DNA of 64,000 bases from Saccharopolyspora rhizosphaerae (GCF_003931915.1 NZ_RSAA01000017.1:248001-312000), one strand, 5' to 3'. Numbered from the stretch's first letter, positions 7,767 to 20,647 are shown. Numbers and translations are program-made. The notes: generated by a model not told the origin, from the sequence alone.

Positions 7767-8885
7767 ATGTACTCGGCCACCATGCGGGCCCCCGGCGGCA
7801 ACGCCGACTTCGAAGCCGATCTCCCCGGCCACGTCCAGCGGACGCTGGCGGCCTACCTGCAGTCCCGGCGCGACGAGGCGGCCGACCTCGATCCCGCCGT
7901 CGGGGCCGCGGTGGCCCAGCTCAACGACTTCGTGCTCGGTGGCGGCAAGCGGATCCGCCCGACCTTCGCCTGGTGGGGCTGGCGCGCCAGCGGCGGCGCT
8001 GCCGACGGTCCCGAAGCGGCCGCGATGCTGCAGGCGGCCAGCGCCCTGGAGCTGATCCAGACCTGCGCGCTGGTGCACGACGACCTCATCGACGAGTCCG
8101 ACACCCGGCGCGGCAAGCCGACCATCCACCGGCGCTTCCAGCAGCAGCACCGCGACTCCGACTACACCGGTGACGACACCCAGTTCGGCATGGCCGCCGC
8201 CGTGCTGCTGGGCGACCTGGCGCTGGCCTGGGCCGACGACATGCTGCACAGCTCCGGCATCCCGGCCGAGGCGATGCTGCGCGCGCTGCGGCCGTGGCGC
8301 GCGATGCGCACCGAGGTGCTCTCCGGGCAGTACCTGGACGTGATGGGGCAGGTCGCCGTCGACGAGTCGCCTGAGGCCGCGCTGAAGATCTGCCAGCTCA
8401 AGGCCGCCTCCTACACCGTGCAGCGGCCGCTGGAGGTCGGGGCGGAGATCGCCGGAGCCGGCCCGGAGGCGCTGGCGGCGCTGCGCCGCTTCGGCTCCGA
8501 CATCGGGGTGGCCTTCCAGCTGCGCGACGACCTGCTCGGCGTGTTCGGCGACCCGGCGGTCACCGGCAAGCCCGCCGGTGACGACCTGCGCGAGGGCAAG
8601 CGCACCGTGCTGGTCGCCGAAGCCGTCGCCGTCGCCCGCGCGCAGCAGGACCAGGCGGGCCTGGACCTGCTGCACGAGGTGCTGGGCGACCCGCAGCTCA
8701 CCGAGGAGCGGGTCGAGGCGGCCCGCGAGGTGCTCACCGAGCTGGGCGCGGTCACCGCCGTGGAGAAGCGGATCACCGAGCTGACCGGATCGGCGATGCT
8801 CGCCCTGCACACCGCCGGGCTCGACGAACCCGCGGCGTCGCGGCTGGCCGAGCTGGCCATCGCGGTCACCGACCGCAGCTGCTGA
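7767..8885 (+). CDS. idsA2: Polyprenyl (geranylgeranyl-type) diphosphate synthase
   Basis: A trans-isoprenyl diphosphate synthase of 372 residues. The first aspartate-rich motif is in CALVHDDLIDESDTRRGKPT (DDxxD-type, DDLID) and the second in AFQLRDDLLGVFGD (DDLLG/D); GGGKRIRPTF binds the diphosphate. It condenses isopentenyl diphosphate with allylic primers to make C15-C20+ chains. Synteny indicates the idsA2 position (Rv2173). ATG 7767 has GGAGG 10 nt upstream; an in-frame ATG at 7707 would add 20 residues. Only 4 bp separate it from the CrtI-type desaturase, suggesting coupled expression of geranylgeranyl diphosphate supply and an isoprenoid-oxidising enzyme. Confidence 0.9.
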   Translation: MYSATMRAPGGNADFEADLPGHVQRTLAAYLQSRRDEAADLDPAVGAAVAQLNDFVLGGGKRIRPTFAWWGWRASGGAADGPEAAAMLQAASALELIQTCALVHDDLIDESDTRRGKPTIHRRFQQQHRDSDYTGDDTQFGMAAAVLLGDLALAWADDMLHSSGIPAEAMLRALRPWRAMRTEVLSGQYLDVMGQVAVDESPEAALKICQLKAASYTVQRPLEVGAEIAGAGPEALAALRRFGSDIGVAFQLRDDLLGVFGDPAVTGKPAGDDLREGKRTVLVAEAVAVARAQQDQAGLDLLHEVLGDPQLTEERVEAAREVLTELGAVTAVEKRITELTGSAMLALHTAGLDEPAASRLAELAIAVTDRSC

Positions 8886-8889
8886 GCCG

Positions 8890-10365
8890 ATGCGTTCGGT
8901 CACCGGTCACGCCCACCACGTGGTGATCGTCGGTGCAGGGCTCGCGGGGCTGTCCGCGGCGCTGCACCTGGCCGGTGCCGGACGCCGGGTCACCGTCCTG
9001 GAGCGCGCCGAGGTGCCCGGCGGGCGGGCCGGGCGGACCGAGCTCGACGGGTACCGGATCGACACCGGCCCCACCGTGCTGACCATGCCCGAGCTGCTCG
9101 ACGAAGCGCTGCACGCCGTCGGCACGTCGGTGCGCGAACGCCTCGACCTCCTCCCGCTGCACCCGGCCTACCAGGCGCGCTTCGCCGACGGCTCGGTGCT
9201 CGACGTGCACACCGACGCCGAGGCGATGGAGCAGGAGGTGCGGCGGCTGGCCGGTGCCCGCGAGGCCGAGGGGTACCGGCGGTTGCGGCGCTGGCTCACC
9301 CAGGTGCACGCGACCGAGATGCACCGCTTCATCGACGCCAACTTCGACTCCCCGCTCGACCTGGTCTCGCCCGAGCTCGCCAAGCTGGTGGCGCTGGGCG
9401 GTTTCGGCAGGCTCGGACCGGCGATCGGGCGGTTCCTGCGCGACGAGCGCTTGCAGCGGGTGTTCTCCTTCCAAGCGCTCTACGCGGGACTCGACCCGCG
9501 CCGCGCGCTGGCGCTGTACTCGGTGATCTCCTACATGGACACGGTCGGTGGCGTGTGGTTCCCACGCGGCGGCATGCACGCGGTCCCCACCGCGATGGCC
9601 CGAGCGGCGGCCGAAGCGGGCGTGGAGTTCCGCTACGGCACCGAGGTGACCGGCCTGGAACGCAGCGGCGACCGGATCAGCGCGGTGCTCACCGCCGAGG
9701 AGCGGCTCCCGGCCGACGCCGTGGTGCTGACCCCCGACCTGCCCGTGGTGCACCGGCTGCTGGGCACGCGCCCACGACGGCGCCTGCGCTGGTCCCCCTC
9801 GGCGGTGGTGCTGCACGCGGGCACCACGCGCAACTGGGGTCCCGCGCACCACACGATCTCCTTCGGCTCGGCGTGGCACGGCACCTTCACCGAGATCATC
9901 CGCGACGGCAAGCCCATGACGGACCCGTCGCTGCTGATCACCCGGCCGACCGCGAGCGACCCGTCGCTCGCCCCGGACGGCCGCGAGCTGCACTACGTGC
10001 TGGCGCCCTGCCCGAACCTGGAGACCGGGCCGCTCGACTGGGCCCGCGTCGGTCCGCGCTACCGCGACGAGCTGCTGGGCGTTCTCGAGGACCGGGGGTT
10101 CACCGGTTTCGGCTCCGCGATCGAGACGTCCGAGCTGGTCACACCGCTGGACTGGGCGGCGCAGGGGCACGCCGCGGGGACACCGTTCTCGGCCGCCCAC
10201 ACCTTCTCCCAGACGGGACCGTTCCGGCCGAAGAACCTGGTCCGCGGCGTGAGCAACGCCGTGCTCGCCGGCTCGGGCACCACGCCGGGCGTCGGCGTCC
10301 CGCCGGTGCTGATCTCCGGGAAGCTCGCCGCGCAGCGCGTCCTGGGCGGCACCCGCTCGGCGTGA
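8890..10365 (+). CDS. Phytoene desaturase (CrtI)-family FAD oxidoreductase
   Basis: A 491-residue flavoprotein: N-terminal FAD-binding VVIVGAGLAGLSAALHLAGAGRRVTVLE (GxGxxG), then EVPGGRAGR and DTGPTVLTMPELLDE as in CrtI desaturases, and the C-terminal FAD motif SGTTPGVGVPPVLISGKLAA. The family includes phytoene desaturases, ketolases and other carotenoid oxidases. No phytoene synthase (crtB) is near, so whether it acts on carotenoids or on another polyprenoid is open. It starts 4 bp after the prenyl synthase stop with no clear ribosome site, consistent with translational coupling. In the M. tuberculosis block this gene is absent, so it is a lineage insertion or a retained accessory gene. Confidence 0.85.
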   Translation: MRSVTGHAHHVVIVGAGLAGLSAALHLAGAGRRVTVLERAEVPGGRAGRTELDGYRIDTGPTVLTMPELLDEALHAVGTSVRERLDLLPLHPAYQARFADGSVLDVHTDAEAMEQEVRRLAGAREAEGYRRLRRWLTQVHATEMHRFIDANFDSPLDLVSPELAKLVALGGFGRLGPAIGRFLRDERLQRVFSFQALYAGLDPRRALALYSVISYMDTVGGVWFPRGGMHAVPTAMARAAAEAGVEFRYGTEVTGLERSGDRISAVLTAEERLPADAVVLTPDLPVVHRLLGTRPRRRLRWSPSAVVLHAGTTRNWGPAHHTISFGSAWHGTFTEIIRDGKPMTDPSLLITRPTASDPSLAPDGRELHYVLAPCPNLETGPLDWARVGPRYRDELLGVLEDRGFTGFGSAIETSELVTPLDWAAQGHAAGTPFSAAHTFSQTGPFRPKNLVRGVSNAVLAGSGTTPGVGVPPVLISGKLAAQRVLGGTRSA

Positions 10366-10471
10366 CCGGGCGGGCGCGCCCGGATGGCGCCGGAGGCGCG
10401 CTGTGGCGATGATGCTGGGCGGGGCTGATCACCGCTGCCCCGCAATGGCACCCAGTGATCGAGGAGATCCC

Positions 10472-10894
10472 ATGTCCAAGCCGCCGCTGCCGCCCGACGC
10501 CGTCGAGCTGCTGCGCCGCGCCAACCCGTCCGTGATCTCAACGCTGCGTTCCGACGGGTCACCGGTCTCGACGCCCACCTGGTACCTGTGGGAGGACGAC
10601 GGCCGGGTCCTGATCAACATGGACGCTGGCCGGGTTCGCCTGAAGCACGTCCGCCGCGACCCGCGGGTCTCGCTGAGCGTGCTCGCCTCCGACGACTGGT
10701 ACACCCACGTGACCCTCGTGGGGCGGGTGACCGAGTTCAAGGACGACGAAGGCCTCGTCGACATCGACCGGCTCGCCCACCACTACCTCGGCAGCAAGTA
10801 CCCGGACCGGGAACGCCCGCGGGTCAGCGCCTGGATCGAGGTCGACCGGTGGCACGGCTGGGGTGCGATGAAGGACAACGCCCAGCCAGGATGA
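10472..10894 (+). CDS. PPOX-class F420-dependent oxidoreductase, Rv1155-like
   Basis: A 140-residue flavin-split-barrel protein: LLRRANPSVISTLRSDGSPVSTPTW is the usual first strand pair of actinobacterial PPOX proteins, followed by GRVLINMDAGRVRLKHVRRDP and VTLVGRVTEFKDD. Members bind F420 or FMN and reduce unsaturated or quinone-like substrates; the substrate here is unknown. The ATG at 10472 has GAGGAG at 10461-10466. It lies 106 bp after the desaturase and ends at a strong bidirectional terminator. Confidence 0.82.
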   Translation: MSKPPLPPDAVELLRRANPSVISTLRSDGSPVSTPTWYLWEDDGRVLINMDAGRVRLKHVRRDPRVSLSVLASDDWYTHVTLVGRVTEFKDDEGLVDIDRLAHHYLGSKYPDRERPRVSAWIEVDRWHGWGAMKDNAQPG

Positions 10895-10901
10895 GCACGC
10901 T

Positions 10902-10941
10902 CGTCCCAGGTGGAGCGCGCGGTCGCGCTCCACCTGGGACG
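10902..10941. terminator. Bidirectional hairpin terminator
   Basis: An 18-bp perfect stem (10902-10919 with 10924-10941) around a CGGT tetraloop, placed between the convergent ends of the PPOX gene (10894) and the HTH gene (10947). There is no T-run, as is common in actinobacteria. Confidence 0.85.
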
Positions 10942-10946
10942 GTCGT

Positions 10947-11321
10947 TCAGAAGCCCATCGCTTGGGCGCGGCGCTTGACCTCTCGGCCGCGGTCGCCGCG
11001 CAGGGCGTCTATCGGAGCGCCCGGGAGCGTGTCGTCCGGGGTGAACAACCAGCGAAGGATCTCGTCCTCGTGGTAGCCGGCGTCCCGGAGCAGGGTGATC
11101 GTGCCGGGCAAGCCCTTCACGATCTCGTCGTTGACGAAGAACGCTGCCGGCACACCCAGTTCCTTGTTCCGGCGCAGAGCGAGCAGTTGACCATCACGGA
11201 TGAGTTGGTGCACCCGGGTGACGGACCGGCCGAGCTTCTCAGCCACGGCGGTCAGCGGAACGACCTCCACATCGGGAGCCAGCACGTCCGGGGCAGCAGG
11301 GATCGCAACCACGTCGAACAC
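10947..11321 (-). CDS. Rv2175c-family DNA-binding protein, probable PknL substrate
   Basis: A 124-residue protein with a winged-helix/HTH core (VVPLTAVAEKLGRSVTRVHQLIRDGQLLALRR) and a conserved tail LPGTITLLRDAGYHEDEILRWLFTPDDTLPGAPIDALRGDRGREVKRRAQAMGF, ending like Rv2175c of M. tuberculosis, a DNA-binding protein phosphorylated by PknL. Here it diverges from the pknL gene with a 141-bp gap, as in mycobacteria. The start is uncertain: GTG 11321 gives the length expected, but no ribosome site is visible; the frame happens to stay open far upstream across the antisense of pknL, which I regard as a GC artefact. Regulatory targets are unknown. Confidence 0.85.
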   Translation of the reverse strand: MFDVVAIPAAPDVLAPDVEVVPLTAVAEKLGRSVTRVHQLIRDGQLLALRRNKELGVPAAFFVNDEIVKGLPGTITLLRDAGYHEDEILRWLFTPDDTLPGAPIDALRGDRGREVKRRAQAMGF

Positions 11322-11462
11322 CTTGCCACATCGCACCCCGGTGTGCCGTGCACCGCACGGGTAAATTCGTTGATCAACACCACCGCCCGACCGAGCAGCG
11401 GTACCGTCGCGCATACCTGCCACAATCGGTGGTGGCAAGGAACCCGGGGAAATAGGCGAGCG

Positions 11463-13451
<1,989 letters not shown>

Positions 13452-13749
13452 GGCAGCACCCGGAACCGTTCCGCACGGCGGTGGCAGCTGAGTCCCACGC
13501 CGGGAACAGCGGCCCGCCGCACGTGCTCGGGGCCTGGCGATCCCCGGGTCGGGTGTCAGCTCTCCGGCGGAAGATCTCCACCTGACCGTGTGATCCTGAT
13601 CTCGCGTCCGAGTTGTAACGTTCATCCGGCATGTGGATCTACCTGCGCCGACCCGGGTCGAGAAGATCACCTGCGGTCGACCCTACGGCCCGTGATCTCG
13701 CCTGGTCAGGGCCGGAGGAGCCGGGGTTTGTGGAACTATTGGGAGCACA
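13452..13749. other. Intergenic region with a partial repeat copy (R5)
   Basis: No gene is credible between pknL and the mannosyltransferase gene. At about 13474-13500 the minus strand reads GTGGGACTCAGCTGCCACCG, which matches the left end of repeats R1/R2 for roughly 20 bp; the rest of the element is not recognisable. Confidence 0.5.
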
Positions 13750-15321
13750 ATGGCCCCGATTGCTCCCGTGGAGTCGGCACCTGAACGGTCCCAGCGGACC
13801 CCCACCCCGACAGCCGACGTGTTCACCCTCGGCGGACGTCACCCCGGACGTCCGCTGCCGCTGCGCACCATCGCGCTGGGCGCGATCGGTTCCCTCCTGC
13901 TGCTGACCGGCTCGATCGGTGCCGGCGGCACCTTGATCCACGACCCGGTCCTCGGCGGCGGACCGCTGTCGGTGCTGCGCTACGGCCACGGCCACGACGT
14001 CGCCGTCACCGTGCTCTACGTCGGGTTCGCGCTGCTGGTCTGGGCGTGGGTGCGGCTGGGCCGCGGCGTGATCGCCGAACTCGTCTCCGCGCGCGGTGTG
14101 CTGTGGGCGACGGCCGCGTGGCTGGCACCGATCCTCCTCGCGCCGCCGCTGTTCACCCGCGACGTCTACAGCTACCTCGGGCAAGGCCTGCTCGCGCTGA
14201 ACGGCCTCGACCCCTACGGCGTGGGCCCGGCGGTGCTGACCGGCCCCATCCCGGAGAACGTCCACCCCACCTGGCAGACCACGCCCGCGCCCTACGGGCC
14301 GCTGTTCATCGGCGTGGCCAAGGGCGTGATCCTGCTGGCCGGGCACGACGTGATCGCCAGCGTCATCGTGATGCGGTTGGTGCTGCTCGGCGGCCTGGTG
14401 CTGCTGATCTGCGCGCTACCCGGCCTCGTCGAGCACCTGGGTGGGCGGCTGCCGGTCGCGCTGTGGCTGGTCGCGGCGAGCCCGATGACCGTGGTGCACC
14501 TGGTCGGCGGCCCGCACAACGACATGCTCATGATCGGGCTGCTCGCGACCGGGACGCTGGCCGTCTTGCGGGGCCGCACCGTGCTGGGCCTCGCGCTGGT
14601 GTCCGCGGCGATGGCGGTGAAGGCGACCGCCGGTCTCGCGCTGCCGTTCCTGGTGTGGATGTGGGCGGCGCAGCTCGAGGGCCCGCTGCTGCGCCGGTTC
14701 GTGCACGCGCTGGTGCCCGCGCTCGGCGTCTTCGCGGTGGTCTTCGGCTCCTGCACCGCGCTGGCGAAGGTCGGCTTCGGCTGGCTGTCAGCGCTGTCGG
14801 CCCCGGGCATGATCGTGAACTACCTGTCGGCCCCCACGGCGGTGGGGCAAGCCGCGCACACCCTGCTGTCGCTGTTCGGCGAGCGCAACATCTGGCCGAT
14901 CGTGGGCACCACCCGCACGCTCGGGTCGATGCTGCTGGTCGCCCTGCTCGCCTGGCACTGGTGGCAGGCCCGTGACGGCGGCACCGAGGCCGTGCGGCGC
15001 GCGGCGATCGTGCTGTGCTGCGGCGCGCTGCTCTCCCCCGTGGTGCTGCCCTGGTACCTGACCTGGGGGCTCGCGCTCGGCTCGGCGTTCGCGTGGACTC
15101 CGCGCGCGCTGTCCTACGTGGTCGGAGCGTCGATCGCGCTGGTGCTGGCCTACTACCCCGACGGCGAGCAGGCCATGTACAACTGGCCGTTCGTCGCGGT
15201 GGGCATCGGCGCCGCCGTGCTGGGCGGGATCTCGCTGGTGCGGTTCGACCCGCTGGGGTTGAGCGGCCCGATCCGGGACTTCACACGCGATCTCCGCGAA
15301 GAACGGCTGATCAGCCGCTGA
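13750..15321 (+). CDS. mptA: Polyprenol-phosphate-mannose alpha-(1->6)-mannosyltransferase (MptA/MptB family)
   Basis: A 523-residue GT-C type integral membrane protein with 11-13 predicted helices. Family signatures include PPLFTRDVYSYLGQGLLALNGLDPYGVGP, whose RDVYSY carries the catalytic acid on the first large loop, TWQTTPAPYGPLF, and HLVGGPHNDMLMIGL. The enzymes use polyprenyl-phosphate mannose to extend the alpha-1,6-mannan backbone of lipomannan. Position between pknL and aroG corresponds to mptA (Rv2174), but MptB-type is possible. Good ribosome site (GGGAG) 4 nt before ATG 13750. Followed by a 20-bp-stem terminator. Confidence 0.87.
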   Translation: MAPIAPVESAPERSQRTPTPTADVFTLGGRHPGRPLPLRTIALGAIGSLLLLTGSIGAGGTLIHDPVLGGGPLSVLRYGHGHDVAVTVLYVGFALLVWAWVRLGRGVIAELVSARGVLWATAAWLAPILLAPPLFTRDVYSYLGQGLLALNGLDPYGVGPAVLTGPIPENVHPTWQTTPAPYGPLFIGVAKGVILLAGHDVIASVIVMRLVLLGGLVLLICALPGLVEHLGGRLPVALWLVAASPMTVVHLVGGPHNDMLMIGLLATGTLAVLRGRTVLGLALVSAAMAVKATAGLALPFLVWMWAAQLEGPLLRRFVHALVPALGVFAVVFGSCTALAKVGFGWLSALSAPGMIVNYLSAPTAVGQAAHTLLSLFGERNIWPIVGTTRTLGSMLLVALLAWHWWQARDGGTEAVRRAAIVLCCGALLSPVVLPWYLTWGLALGSAFAWTPRALSYVVGASIALVLAYYPDGEQAMYNWPFVAVGIGAAVLGGISLVRFDPLGLSGPIRDFTRDLREERLISR

Positions 15322-15322
15322 G

Positions 15323-15366
15323 CACGAGAACGGGCCCGGGAGCGCTCTCCCGGGCCCGTTCTCGTG
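15323..15366. terminator. Bidirectional terminator between mptA and aroG
   Basis: A perfect 20-bp stem (15323-15342 with 15347-15366) and CGCT tetraloop, between the convergent stops at 15321 and 15382. One of the strongest hairpins in the window. Confidence 0.9.
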
Positions 15367-15381
15367 TCGGACGAGAAGTCC

Positions 15382-17578
<2,197 letters not shown>

Positions 17579-17841
17579 TCACGACTCGGCTTCGCGGTCG
17601 GCCAGCACGGCCGTCGACCCCGCACGCTCGCGCGGCAACGCGGTGCGCACCGGCGCGTTGGCCAGGAAGGAGCGCAACCCCTCCTGCCGCTCGTGCCAGT
17701 CGGCGGGTGCCTCGCCGGCCGCGACCCACTGGTCGAGCTGCGCTCCATCGGTACCGAAGACCCGCGGCGAGTCGTGGGTCAGCTCGTGGATTGGCGCGGG
17801 TCGTCGTCCACGTCGCCACCACGAGTCCGCTGCCCCGGAGG
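17579..17841 (-). pseudogene. Unrecognised gene remnant
   Basis: One minus-strand frame has coding-like third-position GC and encodes RVFGTDGAQLDQWVAAGEAP followed by a basic stretch (WHERQEGLRSFLANAPVRTA), ending at a stop at 17579. It has no start or upstream domain and abuts the stop of the PPOX gene. It looks like the C-terminal end of a longer lost gene; the family is not recognised. It could also be chance coding bias. Confidence 0.3.
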
Positions 17842-18315
17842 TCAGTAGGTGCCACCGAGCTTCCTGTGGTCCCAGCTGAGGGTCCGGGTGGGGGTGAAGC
17901 GGAAGCCCACCCGCTTGGCGGCTCGGCCGCGCATGACTTCGCGGACACCGTCGTCCTTGGCCTCGGCTTCGGTGAGCTGGCCGTAGCGGACCGCGATCGC
18001 CAGGCCGAGGCGTTCGACTTCCTCCGGCTCGTCGAAGACCTCGACGCCGCACTCCAGGGAGACACCGCGGAGTTCGCCGTAATCCGTGCCGGTCTCCAGC
18101 AGCAGCGTGGCGCGCGGATCGCGACGCAGGTTCACCGTCTTCTGCGATCGCCCGTAGGACCAGACCTCGATGGTGGTGCCGTTCGGGACGAACCACATGG
18201 GCACCAGGTGCGGGCGGCCGTCGGACTTCACACTGGCCAGGACCACGACCCTGCGCTCGTCGATGAACTCGACGATCTCGTCCTCTGACATGGTGATCTG
18301 GCCGCGCCGCGACAT
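17842..18315 (-). CDS. PPOX-class F420-dependent protein
   Basis: A 157-residue split-barrel protein with the expected SEDEIVEFIDERRVVVLASVKSDGRPHLVPMWFV start, TIEVWSYGRSQKTVNLRRDPRATLLLE, and a C-terminal KRVGFRFTPTRTLSWDHRKLGG segment common in TIGR03618-type F420-binding proteins. It probably binds F420 or FMN; substrate unknown. ATG 18315 has GGAG 6-7 nt upstream. It stands in the gene-poor island between aroG and pfk, 137 bp downstream of the MFS transporter gene, possibly cotranscribed with it. Confidence 0.82.
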   Translation of the reverse strand: MSRRGQITMSEDEIVEFIDERRVVVLASVKSDGRPHLVPMWFVPNGTTIEVWSYGRSQKTVNLRRDPRATLLLETGTDYGELRGVSLECGVEVFDEPEEVERLGLAIAVRYGQLTEAEAKDDGVREVMRGRAAKRVGFRFTPTRTLSWDHRKLGGTY

Positions 18316-18451
18316 GGCAACTCCGGTGTTCCGCAAGACCGTTGGTGGGCCGATCTTGTTCCGCCGTCTCCGTCCCGTCAATCCCGGCCGGAGGTGTCCG
18401 CGATCATCCGGACCGGTTGGACCACGTGGACCTCGGCGAGCTCCGTCGTCG

Positions 18452-19900
18452 TCAGACGGTTTCGCGGACCGCGTCGGCTTCGCGGGCGTCGGCGTCGTAG
18501 CCGACCGGTTCCCAGCGCTTGGCGAGCAGCGCGACCAGACCCATGACCGGCGCGAGAGCGATCACCCAGAAGACGCCGCTGCCCAGTGCCGTGCTCAGGA
18601 CCGGGAAGAAGAACAGGGCCAGCGTCGAGCCGACGCGCAGCGTTCCCTGGTTGAAGCCGAGCCCCGTGCCGCGCATCGACGTCGGGTAGCTCAGCGACGC
18701 GAAGCTCATGAAGTGCGCGCCCGGTCCGGAGGCCTGGGCGAACATGAACGCGCCGAGGGCGGCGATGGCGAACAGCACGTAGGCCGTGCCGTCGGGCTTG
18801 CCGATCAGCGCGAGCACCACCAGCGAGGCCAGCTGAACGGCGAAACCGATGAAGGTCAGCTTCCACGCACCCGCGCGGTGGGCCAACCGGATCCCCAGCA
18901 CCCCACCGGTTACCGCGAAGACGAGGTTGAGCACCAGCGACGCGCTGATCGTGTTCAGCGCGCCCTGCGCCAGGATGCTCGCGATGATCACCGGCAGCCC
19001 GTAGGCGACGGCGTTGTAGCCGAAGGTCTGCGCCAGGCCGATCGTCAGGGCCTGGAAGGTGCGGGCGCGGTAGCGGCGCTCGAACAGCCGCTTGACCTCC
19101 GGGAGCCCCTTGCGCTGCGGTTTCGCCGGGACCTGCGCGTCCTCGGCGACGGTGGCGTTGACGCCGTAGGAACGGGTGAGGATCTCCGCCGCTCGCTGCA
19201 GGTCCCCGTTGTCGGCCGCCCAGGACGGGGACTCGTTCATGTACTTGTTGCGCACCAGCAGGATCACCAGCGCCGGCACCGCGCCGAAGCCGACCGTGAA
19301 CCGCCACAGCAGACCGTGGTGCGCCTCCGGCAGCAGGAAGTACAGCGCCATGATCACCGCGTAGCACCCGCTGGTGGCCACGTACCAGGCCGTCGACCAG
19401 GACGCGGTCCGCGATCCCTTGCTGCCCTTGCCGCGCAGCCGGGAGAACTCGGCGAGGAAGGCCATCGCGACCGGGATGTCCATGCCGACGCCGAAGCCCA
19501 TCAGGAACCGGAAGAAGATCAGCACTTCCGCGTTCGGGGCCAGCGCGCAGCCGAGCGCGGAGACCACGAAGAACAGCATGTCGGCCATGAACACGCGGTA
19601 GCGGCCGAGGCGGTCCACCAGCACCCCGCCGAACCAGGCACCGAGGATCGCGCCCACGCTGATCGAGGCGGTCACCGCGCCCGCACCGACCGAGGTCAGG
19701 CCGAACTGCTGCTTGATGTCGGTGATGCCGTAGGCCAGCGAGGTCAGGTCGTAGGCGTCGAGGAAAATCCCGCCCAGCGCCAGCAGCACGATCATCTTCG
19801 CGTGGCTGCCGCGCGCCGCACCCGAGTTGACCAGGTCGGTGACGTCCTGCGCCGAGCGGATGAGCACCGGTGGGCGCTCGGCGGCCGTGTGCGTGGACAC
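18452..19900 (-). CDS. MFS transporter (sugar/organic-acid porter type)
   Basis: A 482-residue major facilitator with 12 predicted membrane helices. The loop 2-3 signature is GGVLVDRLGRYRVFMADMLF, and the sugar-porter-like FFRFLMGFGVGMDIPVAMAFLAEF follows; a long central cytoplasmic loop (KPQRKGLPEVKRLFERRYRAR) separates the two halves. Substrate cannot be read; the N-terminal PPVLIRSAQDVTDLVNSG and the DIPVAM motif occur in metabolite:proton symporters. GTG 19900 is preferred, with GGAG 6 nt upstream; an open extension further upstream has no conserved residues. The M. tuberculosis block lacks this gene, so it is an insertion. Confidence 0.88.
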   Translation of the reverse strand: MSTHTAAERPPVLIRSAQDVTDLVNSGAARGSHAKMIVLLALGGIFLDAYDLTSLAYGITDIKQQFGLTSVGAGAVTASISVGAILGAWFGGVLVDRLGRYRVFMADMLFFVVSALGCALAPNAEVLIFFRFLMGFGVGMDIPVAMAFLAEFSRLRGKGSKGSRTASWSTAWYVATSGCYAVIMALYFLLPEAHHGLLWRFTVGFGAVPALVILLVRNKYMNESPSWAADNGDLQRAAEILTRSYGVNATVAEDAQVPAKPQRKGLPEVKRLFERRYRARTFQALTIGLAQTFGYNAVAYGLPVIIASILAQGALNTISASLVLNLVFAVTGGVLGIRLAHRAGAWKLTFIGFAVQLASLVVLALIGKPDGTAYVLFAIAALGAFMFAQASGPGAHFMSFASLSYPTSMRGTGLGFNQGTLRVGSTLALFFFPVLSTALGSGVFWVIALAPVMGLVALLAKRWEPVGYDADAREADAVRETV

Positions 19901-20049
19901 GCGGGCTCCTTCACGTTGGTGGGATGTTCCGGCCCGCGACGCTGCGCACCGTTCAAAACCGCGGAGGAAGAGCTTAACCGGACGAGAACCCTCGTCCACA
20001 TGCTGGAACAGCGCCTCTGCTGCGCCTGCGCTGCCACCGAGGCGGGACA

Positions 20050-20290
20050 TCGGACCGCACCACCGTCGGGCTGCGCGACCTGCGACAGCACACGGCTGGT
20101 CCCGTGCGCCGGGTCGATTCCGGCGCGGAGATCACCACCACGGTTGCCGGCCGCCCCCACGCGCCTCGTGCCGATCGGCGTCGACGCTGGCCGACCTTCG
20201 ACGAGACCGCTGACAGCTCCGGACCGCGACTGGTTGGCTGACCACGACCTCGTCGACCAGGAGCTCCGCGACCCGCGGAGCGAGAGGTGA
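20050..20290 (+). pseudogene. Decayed Phd/YefM-type antitoxin
   Basis: From 20059 one frame reads TTVGLRDLRQHTAGPVRRVD and continues to VAGRP, the N-terminus of prevent-host-death antitoxins. After GRP the frame must shift to give TRLVPIG, shift back for RRRWPTFDETAD, and shift again for PDRDWLADHDLVDQELRDP, which ends at 20290. The order is that of an intact VapB/Phd protein, but no single frame covers it and the normal Met start is missing. It is followed by a coupled PIN-toxin remnant. Confidence 0.65.
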
Positions 20291-20640
20291 AGGCGATCCT
20301 CGACGCGAGCCCCTGGCGAGTTGGCCATCAGCGCGCGACCGTGGTCGAGATCCACGTCGGCGTGCTGATCGCCGAGGACGAGAGGGCGAGAGTCGATCGC
20401 TCAGGCGCTTGTCGGCGCTCGCCGAGAGGTCACACTTCCCAAGGACGATGCCAGTTGCGGCGAGCTGCGGCGGCCAGATCGAGGAGGCAGCCACCGGCCC
20501 GCACGAGGGGAACTCCTGGTAGCCCCGACGGGGCGCACGCGCTCAGGACGCGCGCCTCTGCACCACGGATCTCGAGGGCTTCGCGTCCTGGAGGGAGCTC
20601 ACCGAGGTCACCGAGGCCTGGCGCGCCGCACTGGCTGCCG
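20287..20640 (+). pseudogene. Decayed VapC-type PIN-domain toxin
   Basis: A GTG overlapping the antitoxin stop (GTGA) starts VKAILDAS, the PIN-domain N-terminus. Frame changes then give ELAISA and TVVEIHVGVLIAEDERAR, and near the end (20550-20610) ARLCTTDLEGFASWRELTEV, the usual C-terminal PIN block. The central part is scrambled, so no nuclease can be made. The overlap with the antitoxin is typical of coupled type II modules. Confidence 0.65.
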
Positions 20641-20647
20641 CGAAGAA

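Noticed and set aside
8890-10365. Carotenoid biosynthetic gene cluster
   Set aside because: Only a prenyl synthase and one desaturase-like gene are present; no phytoene synthase, cyclase or other carotenoid gene.
18170-20058. Plus-strand open frame of over 600 codons opposite the MFS transporter
   Set aside because: Its translation is charged low-complexity sequence and the opposite strand encodes a clear 12-helix transporter; only its last part overlaps the antitoxin remnant.
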